From: an uncultured Eubacteriales bacterium
GTDB lineage: Bacteria; Bacillota; Clostridia; Oscillospirales; Oscillospiraceae
Length of the DNA stretch: 64,000 nucleotides
NCBI GenBank assembly: GCA_900544405.1
Contig: UQVA01000001.1
Span: 124,001-188,000, forward strand
Direction of reading: 5' to 3'
Position numbers and translations under genes: made by a program. This document shows, piece by piece, positions 16,787 to 24,563 of this stretch (position 1 is its first letter; each line of letters begins with the position of its first letter). The notes beneath the pieces were generated by a model. That model had not been told where the DNA came from, did not search any database, and saw only the letters and a program-made list of their open reading frames with translations.

Positions 16787-17026
16787 ATGGTTAAGATCAG
16801 ACTGAGAAGAATGGGTGCAAAGAAGAATCCTTACTACCGTCTGGTGGTTGCTGACTCCCGTTCCCCTCGGGACGGCCGCTGCATCGAGGAGATCGGCACT
16901 TATGATCCCCTGGCCAACCCTGCCACCATCAACGTGGATGTGGAGAAGGCACAGACCTGGATCAAGAACGGCGCTCAGCCCACCGACACCGTTCGTGGCC
17001 TGCTGAAGAAGGCCGGTGTCCTGTAA
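16787..17026 (+). CDS. rpsP: 30S ribosomal protein S16
   Basis: 79 residues, a typical short Firmicute S16: MVKIRLRRMGAKKNPYYRLVVADSRSPRDGR, then IEEIGTYDPL. It binds 16S rRNA and is needed for 30S assembly. The RBS GGAGGTGA precedes the ATG at 16787. It is followed 19 nt later by khpA, in the standard Firmicute order. Confidence 0.97.
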   Translation: MVKIRLRRMGAKKNPYYRLVVADSRSPRDGRCIEEIGTYDPLANPATINVDVEKAQTWIKNGAQPTDTVRGLLKKAGVL

Positions 17027-17045
17027 GGGCTAAAGGAGAAGCGTA

Positions 17046-17276
17046 ATGAAGGAACTTTTGCTGTATATAGCAAAGAATCTGGTGGACGATCCCGACCAGG
17101 TCACCGTTACGGAGTCCGAGGGCGAGGACGGCAAGGTCCTGCAGCTCCATGTGGCTCCCGGCGACATGGGCAAGGTCATCGGCCGCCAGGGGCGGATCGC
17201 AAAAGAGATCCGCACCGTCGTGAAGACCGTTGCCCAGCGTACCGGCGAAAAAGTCACGGTGGACATCGTGGATTAA
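17046..17276 (+). CDS. khpA: KH-domain RNA-binding protein KhpA (YlqC)
   Basis: 76 residues, almost entirely one KH domain with the GDMGKVIGRQGRIAKEIRTVV loop (GxxG replaced by the KHpA-type IGRQGR motif). In Firmicutes this protein pairs with KhpB/Jag and binds RNA broadly, and its gene sits between rpsP and rimM as here. An AAAGGAG RBS precedes the ATG. Confidence 0.92.
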   Translation: MKELLLYIAKNLVDDPDQVTVTESEGEDGKVLQLHVAPGDMGKVIGRQGRIAKEIRTVVKTVAQRTGEKVTVDIVD

Positions 17277-17281
17277 CGCTT

Positions 17282-17308
17282 ATGCGTGGCGCAATGTGCG
17301 TCACGCAT
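17282..17308 (+). terminator. Perfect hairpin between khpA and rimM, attenuator-like
   Basis: ATGCGTGGCGCA pairs with TGTGCGTCACGCAT (12 base pairs including one G-U, three-base loop ATG), followed by TTTTCCACTTTTTGG. It would be a moderately strong intrinsic terminator inside an operon that is normally read through, so partial termination or RNA processing is likely. Confidence 0.6.
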
Positions 17309-17330
17309 TTTCCACTTTTTGGAGGTTTTT

Positions 17331-17822
17331 ATGAAGCTGGAATTTGTGCAGGCGGGGGAGATCGTCTCCATCCATGGCCTGCGTGGGGATATAAAGGTCC
17401 TGCCCTGGACCGATGGGCCGGAGTTTCTGACGGCCTTTCACAGGGTCCGCATCGGCGGGACAGATTTTAAGGTCGAAAAATGCCGGGTCCAGAAGACCTG
17501 CTGCCTGGTGAAGCTGGAAGGGGTGGATAATCCGGAGACTGCCCAGGCATTGAAGGGCAAAACGGTCGAAATTTATCGGGCCGACGTGAACCCGGACCTG
17601 ATTTTTGCCGACGAGCTGCTGCACATGGCGGTCTACGCCGATGGAAAACTGTTGGGCGAAATCACGGACGTGCTGGATTATCCCGGCAACAGCGTGTATG
17701 TTGTCACCGGGGAGCGGGAGTATCTCATCCCGGCGGTGAAGGAATTCATCCTGAACACGGACCTGGACACCAACCGGATGGACGTGAAGCTGATCGAGGG
17801 AATGGAAAGCGATGCGGATTGA
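17331..17822 (+). CDS. rimM: Ribosome maturation factor RimM
   Basis: 163 residues. The N-terminal RimM domain shows GEIVSIHGLRGDIKVLPWTD and the C-terminal PRC barrel shows GEITDVLDYPGNSVYVV and YLIPAVKEFILN. It binds S19 and helps 30S head maturation. I chose the ATG at 17331 after GGAGG; an earlier in-frame alternative start lies in the hairpin region. Its end overlaps trmD by 11 nt. Confidence 0.94.
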   Translation: MKLEFVQAGEIVSIHGLRGDIKVLPWTDGPEFLTAFHRVRIGGTDFKVEKCRVQKTCCLVKLEGVDNPETAQALKGKTVEIYRADVNPDLIFADELLHMAVYADGKLLGEITDVLDYPGNSVYVVTGEREYLIPAVKEFILNTDLDTNRMDVKLIEGMESDAD

Positions 17823-18573
17823 TATTATGACCCTGTTCCCGGAGTCTCTGACGGACGTGCTGGCGGACAGCATCCTGGGCCGGGCCCAGGAGCGGGGCTA
17901 CCTGACCATTGAAGCCCACCAGATTCGGGATTACACCGCCAGTAAGCAGAACCAGGTGGACGATTACCCCTACGGCGGCGGCCGGGGGGCCATTATGCAG
18001 GCGGATCCCCTGTACCGCTGTTGGGAGGCGGTCTGCGACAAGGCCGGGGGGCCGGTGCATACGGTCTACTTGTCTCCCTGCGGCCATACGTTCAAGCAGG
18101 CAGACGCCATCCGGTTCTCCAAAATGGAGAATCTGATTCTGGTCTGCGGCCATTACGAGGGCATTGACCAGCGATTTATTGACGAATGTGTGGACGAGGA
18201 AATTTCTCTGGGAGATTTTGTCCTCACCGGCGGGGAGATCGCCGCCATGGCTGTCACCGATGCGGTGGCCCGGATGGTCCCCGGAGTGCTGGCGGACCCG
18301 GAATGCTTCGAGGACGAGAGCCATTATTCCGGCCTGCTGGAATATCCTCAGTACAGCCGTCCGGCGGTGTGGCACGGCCGGGAAGTCCCTGCCATTCTGC
18401 TTTCCGGCAATCATAAGGAAGTGGCCAAATGGCGGCGGAAGCAGTCCCTGCGGCGGACCCGGCTCCGTCGGCCGGATATGTACGAAAAACTGGATCTCAG
18501 CAGCAAGCAGGACCGAAAGCTCCTGAAGGAAATGGAGCAGGAGGACCTGGAAGCTGGCATCGGGGAGGATTGA
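17812..18573 (+). CDS. trmD: tRNA (guanine-37-N1)-methyltransferase
   Basis: 253 residues of the SPOUT superfamily. It opens MRIDIMTLFPE and has the trefoil-knot motifs YLSPCGHTFKQ, LVCGHYEGIDQRF and ISLGDFVLTGGEIAA, plus the catalytic-region DESHYSGLLEYPQYSRP. It methylates G37 next to the anticodon to prevent frameshifting. In most Firmicutes rplS follows; here rplS lies about 29.5 kb downstream, so the usual cluster is split. Confidence 0.97.
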   Translation: MRIDIMTLFPESLTDVLADSILGRAQERGYLTIEAHQIRDYTASKQNQVDDYPYGGGRGAIMQADPLYRCWEAVCDKAGGPVHTVYLSPCGHTFKQADAIRFSKMENLILVCGHYEGIDQRFIDECVDEEISLGDFVLTGGEIAAMAVTDAVARMVPGVLADPECFEDESHYSGLLEYPQYSRPAVWHGREVPAILLSGNHKEVAKWRRKQSLRRTRLRRPDMYEKLDLSSKQDRKLLKEMEQEDLEAGIGED

Positions 18574-18575
18574 CC

Positions 18576-19289
18576 GTGGAAGCATTGGAAACGCTGAAGC
18601 AGTGGGTCGATGAGAGCCGAAAAATCGTCTTTTTCGGCGGTGCGGGCGTCAGCACCGAGTCCGGCGTGCCGGACTTTCGTTCTCAGGACGGGCTTTATAA
18701 CCAAAAGTACGATTTTCCCCCGGAAGAAATCATTTCCCACCATTTTTTTCTGGAAAAACCGCAGGAATTCTATCGGTTCTACCGGGAGAAGATGATGCCC
18801 CTGGACGTGGAGCCGAATGTGACCCATCGGGTCCTGGCCAAATGGGAGCAGGCGGGAAAGCTGGCTGCCGTGGTGACTCAGAACATTGATGGGCTGCACC
18901 AGGAGGCGGGCTCCAAGCGGGTCTATGAGCTGCACGGCAGCATCCTGCGGAATTACTGCACCCGCTGCGGGAAATTTTACCCGGCGGAGTATGTAAAAAA
19001 TGCCAACGGCGTGCCCCTTTGCACCTGCGGCGGCATTGTGAAGCCGGACGTAGTGCTTTATGAAGAACCGCTGAATGAGGATACCGTGGAGAAAAGCGTG
19101 GAGGCAATTCAGAATGCCGATATGCTTATCGTGGCCGGGACCAGCCTGCGGGTGTACCCGGCAGCGGGGCTGATCCGCTATTACCGGGGCCATCGGCTGG
19201 TGCTATTGAACCGGGAGGCCACGCCTTTCGACGGCTATGCGGACCTGGTCATTCACGACAGCTTGGGCAATATTTTCTCGCAATTCTAA
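18576..19289 (+). CDS. NAD-dependent protein deacylase, sirtuin
   Basis: 237 residues from the GTG at 18576, which follows GGGAGG at a good distance and comes 2 nt after trmD. Sirtuin motifs: FFGGAGVSTESGVPDFRS (NAD-binding), TQNIDGLHQEAG, the catalytic-histidine segment ELHGSI, four zinc cysteines in YCTRCGKFY and LCTCGGIVKPDVVLYEE, and GTSLRVYPAAGL. It removes acyl groups from lysines using NAD. Earlier in-frame starts overlap trmD and are rejected. Its place at the end of the trmD operon is not a standard one. Confidence 0.93.
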   Translation: MEALETLKQWVDESRKIVFFGGAGVSTESGVPDFRSQDGLYNQKYDFPPEEIISHHFFLEKPQEFYRFYREKMMPLDVEPNVTHRVLAKWEQAGKLAAVVTQNIDGLHQEAGSKRVYELHGSILRNYCTRCGKFYPAEYVKNANGVPLCTCGGIVKPDVVLYEEPLNEDTVEKSVEAIQNADMLIVAGTSLRVYPAAGLIRYYRGHRLVLLNREATPFDGYADLVIHDSLGNIFSQF

Positions 19290-19301
19290 ATGTAAATCAT
19301 C

Positions 19302-19363
19302 GCCGCACCGGCAAACCGGTGCGGCAAAAAAACGCTCCCGACGGGGAATTCCTGCCGGGAGCG
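19302..19363. terminator. Two convergent hairpins ending the trmD/sirtuin and LRR transcripts
   Basis: Hairpin one: GCCGCACCGG with CCGGTGCGGC (19302-19325). Hairpin two: CGCTCCCG with CGGGAGCG (19333-19363). On the minus strand the second is followed by seven T, ideal for the leftward LRR gene; on the plus strand it is followed by TTTCTAT. Confidence 0.85.
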
Positions 19364-19384
19364 TTTCTATAAAATTCTGGGAGA

Positions 19385-21130
19385 TCAGCCGTTGCTGTCG
19401 TCTACCTGCTGGGTGGGGTCGTAGTTCACGATGACGCTCATGCTGCGCAGGGTGTCGGCGTTGACGACTTTCGTGCCGTACACGCTGACCAGGTACAGCG
19501 CCGGGCAGGAGGACAGACCGTTGACACTGGAAATTTCCGCATTGTAGTCCATCAGCACCTTGTTGAGCATTTTCAGCCCTTCCAGAGCGTCCAGTTTTTC
19601 CAGCTGGTTGTAGGACCCGTCGATGGTCACAAGCTCGCTGTCAGAGGAGAATGCGGGCAGCGCCGTGACGCTGTTGTAGGAGAAGTTCAGGGTCATGACC
19701 TTGGTCAGGGAGGCCAGGGCGGAAATGTCCGTCAGCTGGTTGTTGGAAATATCCAGTTCCGTCAGGGCCGTGCAGCCGGACAGGGCGGAAACATCCGTCA
19801 GGGCATTGTAGCCCAGCTTCAGACTGGTCAGCTTGTTCAGACTGCCCAGAGAGCCAAGGGTGGAAACTTTGTTGTTCTCGGCGTTCAGGCTGGTCAGATT
19901 GGTCAGTCCGGACAGGGGAGACAGAGCTGTAACGGAGTTATAGGACACGTCCAGTTCCTTAAGATACGTCAGATTGCTCAGGGCGCTCAGATCCGTCAGG
20001 GCGTTGCCGGACATTTTCAGGGTCTCCAGCCGGGTCATGGAGGAAATGGCGGAAATATTGCGGATATTGTTGCTGTTCAGGTTCAGTTCCGTCAGATTGG
20101 CGCTGCCGGTCAGCGGCTCGATGGTGGAGAGAGAACAGTTTTCCAGCGTCAGCTTGGTGAGCCGGGGCAGTGCGCCGATGAGCTTCAGGTTGTCCTCGCT
20201 GGGCTGGCTGTCCAGAATGTTCAGTTCCTCCAACGCCGTCAGGCCCGCCAGATTCTGGAGGTTTTCCGCCGTGGCTCCGGTGAGGGTCAGCTTCGTCAGA
20301 CCGGTCATTCCCGCCAGGTCCGCCAGAGAAGCGGCATCCTTCGGCACGGTCAGTTCCGTAATGTCCCACAGGTCGTTGGTGTAAAGCACCTGCACGTCGT
20401 CCACCCCAAGGACCTCCCGGACGGCGGCTTCCACGGTCTTATCCTGGAAAGTCACCGGCTCGATCACGCCGTTGATGGTGTAGCCGAAAATGGACAGGGG
20501 ACTGACCAGACCGTTTTCGCCCACGCTCAGGGCGTAAATATTGGTTTCGCCTGCGGGCAGGGTCAAGGGCTCTGAGTAGACGGAACCGTCAATGGAAGGG
20601 TACTGGCCGTCGGTGGTGTAATAAAGGGTGGCATCGTCCCCGGCGGTCAGGGTCACGTCGATGTACTGGGTGTAGAAGCCGGGGGCCGGGTCCACTTGGG
20701 GGGCTGCCGGACGCAAGGTTTCCAGCTGGGATTTGATTTCCGGGTCCGTAATGGAACCCAGCATATTCACCGCATCCAGCAGTTTGCCCTGCTCCACATA
20801 GGTCTTGCACAGCTCCACATACAGCTTCACAGAGCCGCCGTCGGCGATGGCGTTGGACAGTGTGTACTCGGCCTTGGTGTAATTCCCGGCCTTCTTGTAT
20901 TGCTGGGCCAATTCGATGGCCACATCCTCATCCTGATTGGCGTGGGCGTAAGCCTGGTCATAGCACCACTGGGCGGCCTGCAGGGAACCCTGCCGCTCGA
21001 AGCGCCGGGCCTGGCTCAGCAGGAAGTCACGGGTCAGATTGGGGTCATACACAAATAAGTACCAGATCAGGCAGGCAATCAGGGCGATGGCCAGCAGGAT
21101 CGGCACGAGAATACGAATAGCACGTTTCAT
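19385..21130 (-). CDS. Membrane-anchored leucine-rich-repeat protein
   Basis: 581 residues. One N-terminal transmembrane segment (IRILVPILLAIALIACLIWYL) is followed by a TPR-like helical region (about 30-125), a chitobiase C-terminal-type beta domain with YYTTDGQYPSIDGSVYSEP (about 140-205), and LRRs of the internalin type from about 260 to 545, with units such as LTELDISNNQLTDISALASL. The exported LRR part probably binds proteins outside the cell; the partner is unknown. The start at 21130 is preceded by GGAG and a consensus promoter lies upstream. A much longer upstream extension antisense to the SpoIID gene is rejected. Confidence 0.88.
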   Translation of the reverse strand: MKRAIRILVPILLAIALIACLIWYLFVYDPNLTRDFLLSQARRFERQGSLQAAQWCYDQAYAHANQDEDVAIELAQQYKKAGNYTKAEYTLSNAIADGGSVKLYVELCKTYVEQGKLLDAVNMLGSITDPEIKSQLETLRPAAPQVDPAPGFYTQYIDVTLTAGDDATLYYTTDGQYPSIDGSVYSEPLTLPAGETNIYALSVGENGLVSPLSIFGYTINGVIEPVTFQDKTVEAAVREVLGVDDVQVLYTNDLWDITELTVPKDAASLADLAGMTGLTKLTLTGATAENLQNLAGLTALEELNILDSQPSEDNLKLIGALPRLTKLTLENCSLSTIEPLTGSANLTELNLNSNNIRNISAISSMTRLETLKMSGNALTDLSALSNLTYLKELDVSYNSVTALSPLSGLTNLTSLNAENNKVSTLGSLGSLNKLTSLKLGYNALTDVSALSGCTALTELDISNNQLTDISALASLTKVMTLNFSYNSVTALPAFSSDSELVTIDGSYNQLEKLDALEGLKMLNKVLMDYNAEISSVNGLSSCPALYLVSVYGTKVVNADTLRSMSVIVNYDPTQQVDDSNG

Positions 21131-21169
21131 AGGGTCGCTCCATTCCATGGTTGTTATCACTTTGTAACT

Positions 21170-21198
21170 ATTATACTTCCATAGGGGGAACCTGTCAA
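21170..21198 (-). promoter_or_regulatory. Consensus promoter of the LRR gene
   Basis: On the minus strand TTGACA (21198-21193), a 17-base spacer and TATAAT (21175-21170): a perfect sigma-A promoter 40 nt before the start codon. Confidence 0.85.
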
Positions 21199-21287
21199 GT
21201 CCCGACGGAAAAATGCCGGGGATTCCTGCGCAAATTCGTGCCTCTTTTTCCGGCTTGTCCGCTACACTATTGCCGGGAGGGAAGCTT

Positions 21288-22256
21288 ATGCGGAAATATT
21301 GGAAGGAAATCCTGCTGGCGCTGGTGCTGGGACTGGCGTTGCCCTGGGCGGTGGCTGCCGCTGGGAAGAAAAGCCCCGGTCCGGCCACGGAAATTACAGC
21401 CACGGGAGCAACGGAGACTACCACCGCCCCAACGGAGACCGCAGCCCGGACGCTGAAAGTGCTGCAGGATGGGAAGGTTATGGAAATGGACCTGGACGAA
21501 TATCTCACCGGGGTCCTGCTTGGGGAAATCCCGGCGGATTTTGAGCCGGAGGCCAAGAAGGCCCAGGCGGTGGTGGCTCGGACCTATGCCCTCCGCTGTG
21601 CCGGGGGCCACAGCAAGCACCCGGAGGCGGATGTTTGCACCGATGCAGCCTGCTGCCAGGGCTATCGCTCTCCGGAGGACTATCTTGCCTCCGGCGGTAC
21701 CCAGGAATCCATTGACAGTGCCGAAGAAGCCGTCTCGGCCACCCACGGCCAGGTGCTGACCTACGAAGGGGCGCTCATTGAAGCCACCTATTTCTCCTGC
21801 TCCGGGGGACGGACGGAGGACGCGGTGGCGGTCTGGGGGACGGACGTACCCTACCTCCGGTCCACGGACAGCCCCGGCGAAGAAAAAGCCACCCATTACA
21901 TGGACACCGTGACCTTCTCTGCGGAGGAATTTCAGAATCTGCTGGGGGCCGACCTGTCCGGTCTGCCGGGAAGCTGGTTCGGGGAGATCACCTATACCGA
22001 CGGCGGCGGGGTGGATACCATTGATATTGGCGGCGAGACCTATTCCGGCACAGCTATCCGGAAAGCCCTGGGTCTCCGGTCTACGGCCTTCGTCATTTCC
22101 GGAGTGGGAGACAGCGTCATCGTCACTACCAAGGGCTTCGGCCATCGGGTGGGCATGAGCCAGTATGGGGCCGACGCCATGGCCGCCTCTGGCAGTACCT
22201 ACGCCGAAATCCTGGCCCATTACTATGCCGGTACGGTCCTGACCGCCGTTGATTGA
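21288..22256 (+). CDS. spoIID: SpoIID/LytB-domain protein
   Basis: 322 residues. An N-terminal membrane anchor (EILLALVLGLALPWAVAAA) is followed by a Thr-rich linker and the SpoIID domain: LDEYLTGVLLGEIPADFEPEAKKAQAVVARTYAL, CCQGY, AVSATHGQVLTYEGALIEATYFSCSGG, and the C-terminal KGFGHRVGMSQYGADAMA with the catalytic Glu equivalent in the EIPA segment. SpoIID trims denuded glycan during endospore engulfment. The start at 21288 follows GGGAGG. The protein is the length of true SpoIID, but other SpoIID-domain lytic transglycosylases exist, so the exact role is inferred. Confidence 0.85.
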   Translation: MRKYWKEILLALVLGLALPWAVAAAGKKSPGPATEITATGATETTTAPTETAARTLKVLQDGKVMEMDLDEYLTGVLLGEIPADFEPEAKKAQAVVARTYALRCAGGHSKHPEADVCTDAACCQGYRSPEDYLASGGTQESIDSAEEAVSATHGQVLTYEGALIEATYFSCSGGRTEDAVAVWGTDVPYLRSTDSPGEEKATHYMDTVTFSAEEFQNLLGADLSGLPGSWFGEITYTDGGGVDTIDIGGETYSGTAIRKALGLRSTAFVISGVGDSVIVTTKGFGHRVGMSQYGADAMAASGSTYAEILAHYYAGTVLTAVD

Positions 22257-22281
22257 CAAATTGCTGCTTTTCGGGTAGAAT
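22253..22281 (+). promoter_or_regulatory. Promoter of metA
   Basis: TTGACA (22253-22258), 17 bases, TAGAAT (22276-22281). The -35 box overlaps the last codons of the SpoIID-type gene. No SAM or T-box leader fits in the 38 nt before the GTG start. Confidence 0.75.
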
Positions 22282-22318
22282 AGGGCTAAGAATTCAGAAT
22301 ATAAAGAGGTAAAGAAAC

Positions 22319-23245
22319 GTGCCCATTCAAATCCCCAATGATTTGCCTGCAGCGGGGACGCTGCAGCAGGAAAATATTTTCGTCATGACCCACAACCGGG
22401 CCTCCCGGCAGGACATCCGGCCCCTGGAGATCGTACTCCTGAACCTGATGCCCACGAAAATCGCCACGGAGACCCAGTTCAGCCGCCTGTTGGGCAATAC
22501 GCCCCTGCAGGTCCATCTGGAACTGATGCACACTACGTCCCATCAGTCCAGGAACATCGCCCCGGAGCATCTGCTGGCCTTTTACAAGACCTTCGACCAG
22601 ATCAAGGACCGGAAGTTCGACGGTATGGTCATTACCGGCGCACCGGTGGAGCAAATGCCCTTTGAAGAGGTGGACTACTGGCCGGAACTGAAAGAGATCA
22701 TGGAGTGGAGCAAGACCCACGTCCACAGCACCCTGCATATTTGTTGGGGCGCCCAGGCGGGGCTTTACTACCACTACGGCATCCGGAAGCAGGCCCTGCC
22801 GCAGAAGCTGTTCGGCGTTTATCCCCATCATGCGGACTACGCCCGGGCCATTCTGCTCCGTGGCTTTGACGACACTTTCTATGTTCCCCATTCCCGGCAT
22901 ACCACCGTCCTTCGGGAGGACGTGGAGCGGGTGGAGGGTCTGAAAATTCTGGCCTCGTCTCCGGAGGCGGGGGTCTACGCCATGATGAGCAAGGGCGGGC
23001 GGCAAATTTTCATCACCGGCCACCCGGAATATGACCGGGACACCCTGGACAAGGAATACCGCCGGGACAAGGCCCTGGGCCTGCCCATTCAGCCCCCGGC
23101 CAACTATTTCCCCAATGACAACGACACCCAGCCGCCGGTGGTCCGCTGGCGGGGTCACGCCAATCTGCTGTTTTCCAACTGGCTGAACTATTTCGTCTAC
23201 CAGACCACGCCTTATGACATCATGTCCATCGGACAGGAGGAATGA
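22319..23245 (+). CDS. metA: Homoserine O-acetyltransferase, MetA type
   Basis: 308 residues from a GTG start after AAAGAGGT. Motifs: RPLEIVLLNLMPTKIATETQ, VTGAPVE-type ITGAPVEQMPFEEVDYW, the catalytic cysteine in CWGAQAGLYYHYG and the HPEYDRDTL His/Glu pair. It activates homoserine for methionine synthesis. In the family, glutamate after GAPV (versus glycine in E. coli) marks acetyl-CoA rather than succinyl-CoA use, so acetyltransferase is the better name. It is a single-gene unit between its own promoter and terminator. Confidence 0.92.
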   Translation: MPIQIPNDLPAAGTLQQENIFVMTHNRASRQDIRPLEIVLLNLMPTKIATETQFSRLLGNTPLQVHLELMHTTSHQSRNIAPEHLLAFYKTFDQIKDRKFDGMVITGAPVEQMPFEEVDYWPELKEIMEWSKTHVHSTLHICWGAQAGLYYHYGIRKQALPQKLFGVYPHHADYARAILLRGFDDTFYVPHSRHTTVLREDVERVEGLKILASSPEAGVYAMMSKGGRQIFITGHPEYDRDTLDKEYRRDKALGLPIQPPANYFPNDNDTQPPVVRWRGHANLLFSNWLNYFVYQTTPYDIMSIGQEE

Positions 23246-23301
23246 GCGAATTCCTGTTCCTTTCGGAGGATACGCCCTGACGGGAGAGTTTCATAAGAAA
23301 A

Positions 23302-23339
23302 ACGTGCTTGCATTGCCTGCTGCAAGCACGTTTGTTTTT
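23302..23339 (+). terminator. Terminator of metA
   Basis: ACGTGCTTGCA pairs with TGCAAGCACGT (23302-23312 with 23321-23331), followed by TTGTTTTTA. It lies about 56 nt past the metA stop. Confidence 0.88.
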
Positions 23340-23359
23340 ACTAAAAATACAGAATTCCG

Positions 23360-23388
23360 TTGACAAATCCGCCAACAAGGTTTATTGT
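23360..23388 (+). promoter_or_regulatory. Promoter of the 122-residue protein gene
   Basis: TTGACA (23360-23365), 17 bases, TATTGT (23383-23388), followed by GGAGGGG and the ATG at 23415. Confidence 0.7.
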
Positions 23389-23414
23389 AAGAGAAAAGCA
23401 CCGGAGGGGCAGCT

Positions 23415-23783
23415 ATGGACAATGAAGGGCATATCGATTTTTCGGACCTTGGCGAAGAAGCGAAGCGTCTTGCGGATGCGAACCCGGACTCGGATCAGGC
23501 CATTACGGTCCAGACATCCAAAGGAAATCACTACGGTTTTGCCTACAAGGTCCTGCATGGGGACGAAGCGTCGGAGGATGCGTTCCTGAATATGCTCCGG
23601 GAGAAGGATGACTGCGCCCTGGATTTGTTGGTCTGCCTGTGGACGCAGACCAGGGAAGTGGACCAGCCATGTATGCGTATGAAAAAGAAGCTGATGGCTT
23701 TGAACCCGGCCAACGGGGATATGCTGCTCCTGCTGATGGGGGACCCGGGACTGATCTGCCGGGACCTGAAACGGCTATTCTGA
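23415..23783 (+). CDS. Small acidic protein of unknown function
   Basis: 122 residues with a promoter, RBS (CCGGAGGGG) and terminator of its own. It is acidic at the N-terminus (MDNEGHIDFSDLGEEAK), has a likely helical core and ends with a leucine-rich segment (NGDMLLLLMGDPGLICRDLKRLF). It has no signal peptide and no motif I recognise. It converges on purC with a shared bidirectional terminator and has no functional link to it that I can see. Confidence 0.7.
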   Translation: MDNEGHIDFSDLGEEAKRLADANPDSDQAITVQTSKGNHYGFAYKVLHGDEASEDAFLNMLREKDDCALDLLVCLWTQTREVDQPCMRMKKKLMALNPANGDMLLLLMGDPGLICRDLKRLF

Positions 23784-23801
23784 GACTTTTATTTATACGA
23801 A

Positions 23802-23830
23802 AAAGGCTCCCGCTTGGCGGGAGCCTTTGC
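23802..23830. terminator. Bidirectional terminator between the small gene and purC
   Basis: AAAGGCTCCCGC-TTG-GCGGGAGCCTTT forms a 12-base perfect stem with T-tracts on both strands, serving both convergent transcripts. Confidence 0.92.
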
Positions 23831-23842
23831 TATATCCAAAAA

Positions 23843-24538
23843 TCAACCCTTGATACGGGCCAGCACGGCACGGTAGCCGTCCAGCACATTGCCCAGGTCC
23901 CGGCGGAAGCGGTCTTTATCCAGCTTCTCGTCGGTGGCGGCGTCCCACAGACGGCAGGAGTCCGGGGAGATCTCGTCGCAAAGCACCAGTTCGCCGTCCA
24001 CACGGCCAAACTCCAGCTTGAAGTCAATGAGTTTGATACCGGCCTTGGCAAAGAGGGCAGTCATCAGTTCGTCGATGCGCAGGGACATGGCCCGCAGTTC
24101 GTCCAGTTCCGCCTGGGTGGCCACGCCCAGAGCGGTGATCTGACAGTCGTTGATCATGGGGTCGCCCAGTTCGTCGCTCTTGAGGCTGAACTCCACCACG
24201 GTGTTCTTCAGAGCAGTACCTTCCGGCACACCGTACTTCTTGGAGAAGCTGCCGGCGGCCACGTTCCGCACGATGACCTCCACCATGACGATCTCCGCCT
24301 GCTTCACCAGCACGGTGGTGTCGTCAATGACCTTCAGCAGGTGGGTCTTGACCCCGTTGTCCATCAGATACTGATAAATGTAGTTGGAAATTTCGGCGTT
24401 CAGCTTGCCCTTGCCGGGAAGGTCTTCTTTTTTCGCACCGTTACCGGCGGTGGCGGTGTCCTTGTAGCGAATGATGCAGGTCCCGGGCGCTTCCCCGGCG
24501 TAGACGATCTTGCTTTTTCCTTCGTACAGCTTTTCCAT
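23843..24538 (-). CDS. purC: SAICAR synthetase
   Basis: 231 residues. It joins CAIR and aspartate. It begins MEKLYEGKSKIVYAG, contains VEVIVRNVAAGSFSKKYGVPEG and the DFKLEFGRVDGELVLCDEISPDSCRLWD signature. An AAGGAGT RBS precedes the ATG at 24538. It is the last gene of the leftward glutamine/nucleotide run and lies 25 nt after purF. This purine step is separated from the main pur operon, which is about 14.6 kb away and on the other strand. Confidence 0.96.
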   Translation of the reverse strand: MEKLYEGKSKIVYAGEAPGTCIIRYKDTATAGNGAKKEDLPGKGKLNAEISNYIYQYLMDNGVKTHLLKVIDDTTVLVKQAEIVMVEVIVRNVAAGSFSKKYGVPEGTALKNTVVEFSLKSDELGDPMINDCQITALGVATQAELDELRAMSLRIDELMTALFAKAGIKLIDFKLEFGRVDGELVLCDEISPDSCRLWDAATDEKLDKDRFRRDLGNVLDGYRAVLARIKG

Positions 24539-24563
24539 GGTAGGGTGACTCCTTTTGTCTTTC

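Noticed and set aside
19302..19325. First hairpin read as a plus-strand terminator for the sirtuin gene
   Set aside because: It is followed by A residues on the plus strand; the neighbouring hairpin at 19333-19363 is the better terminator in both directions.
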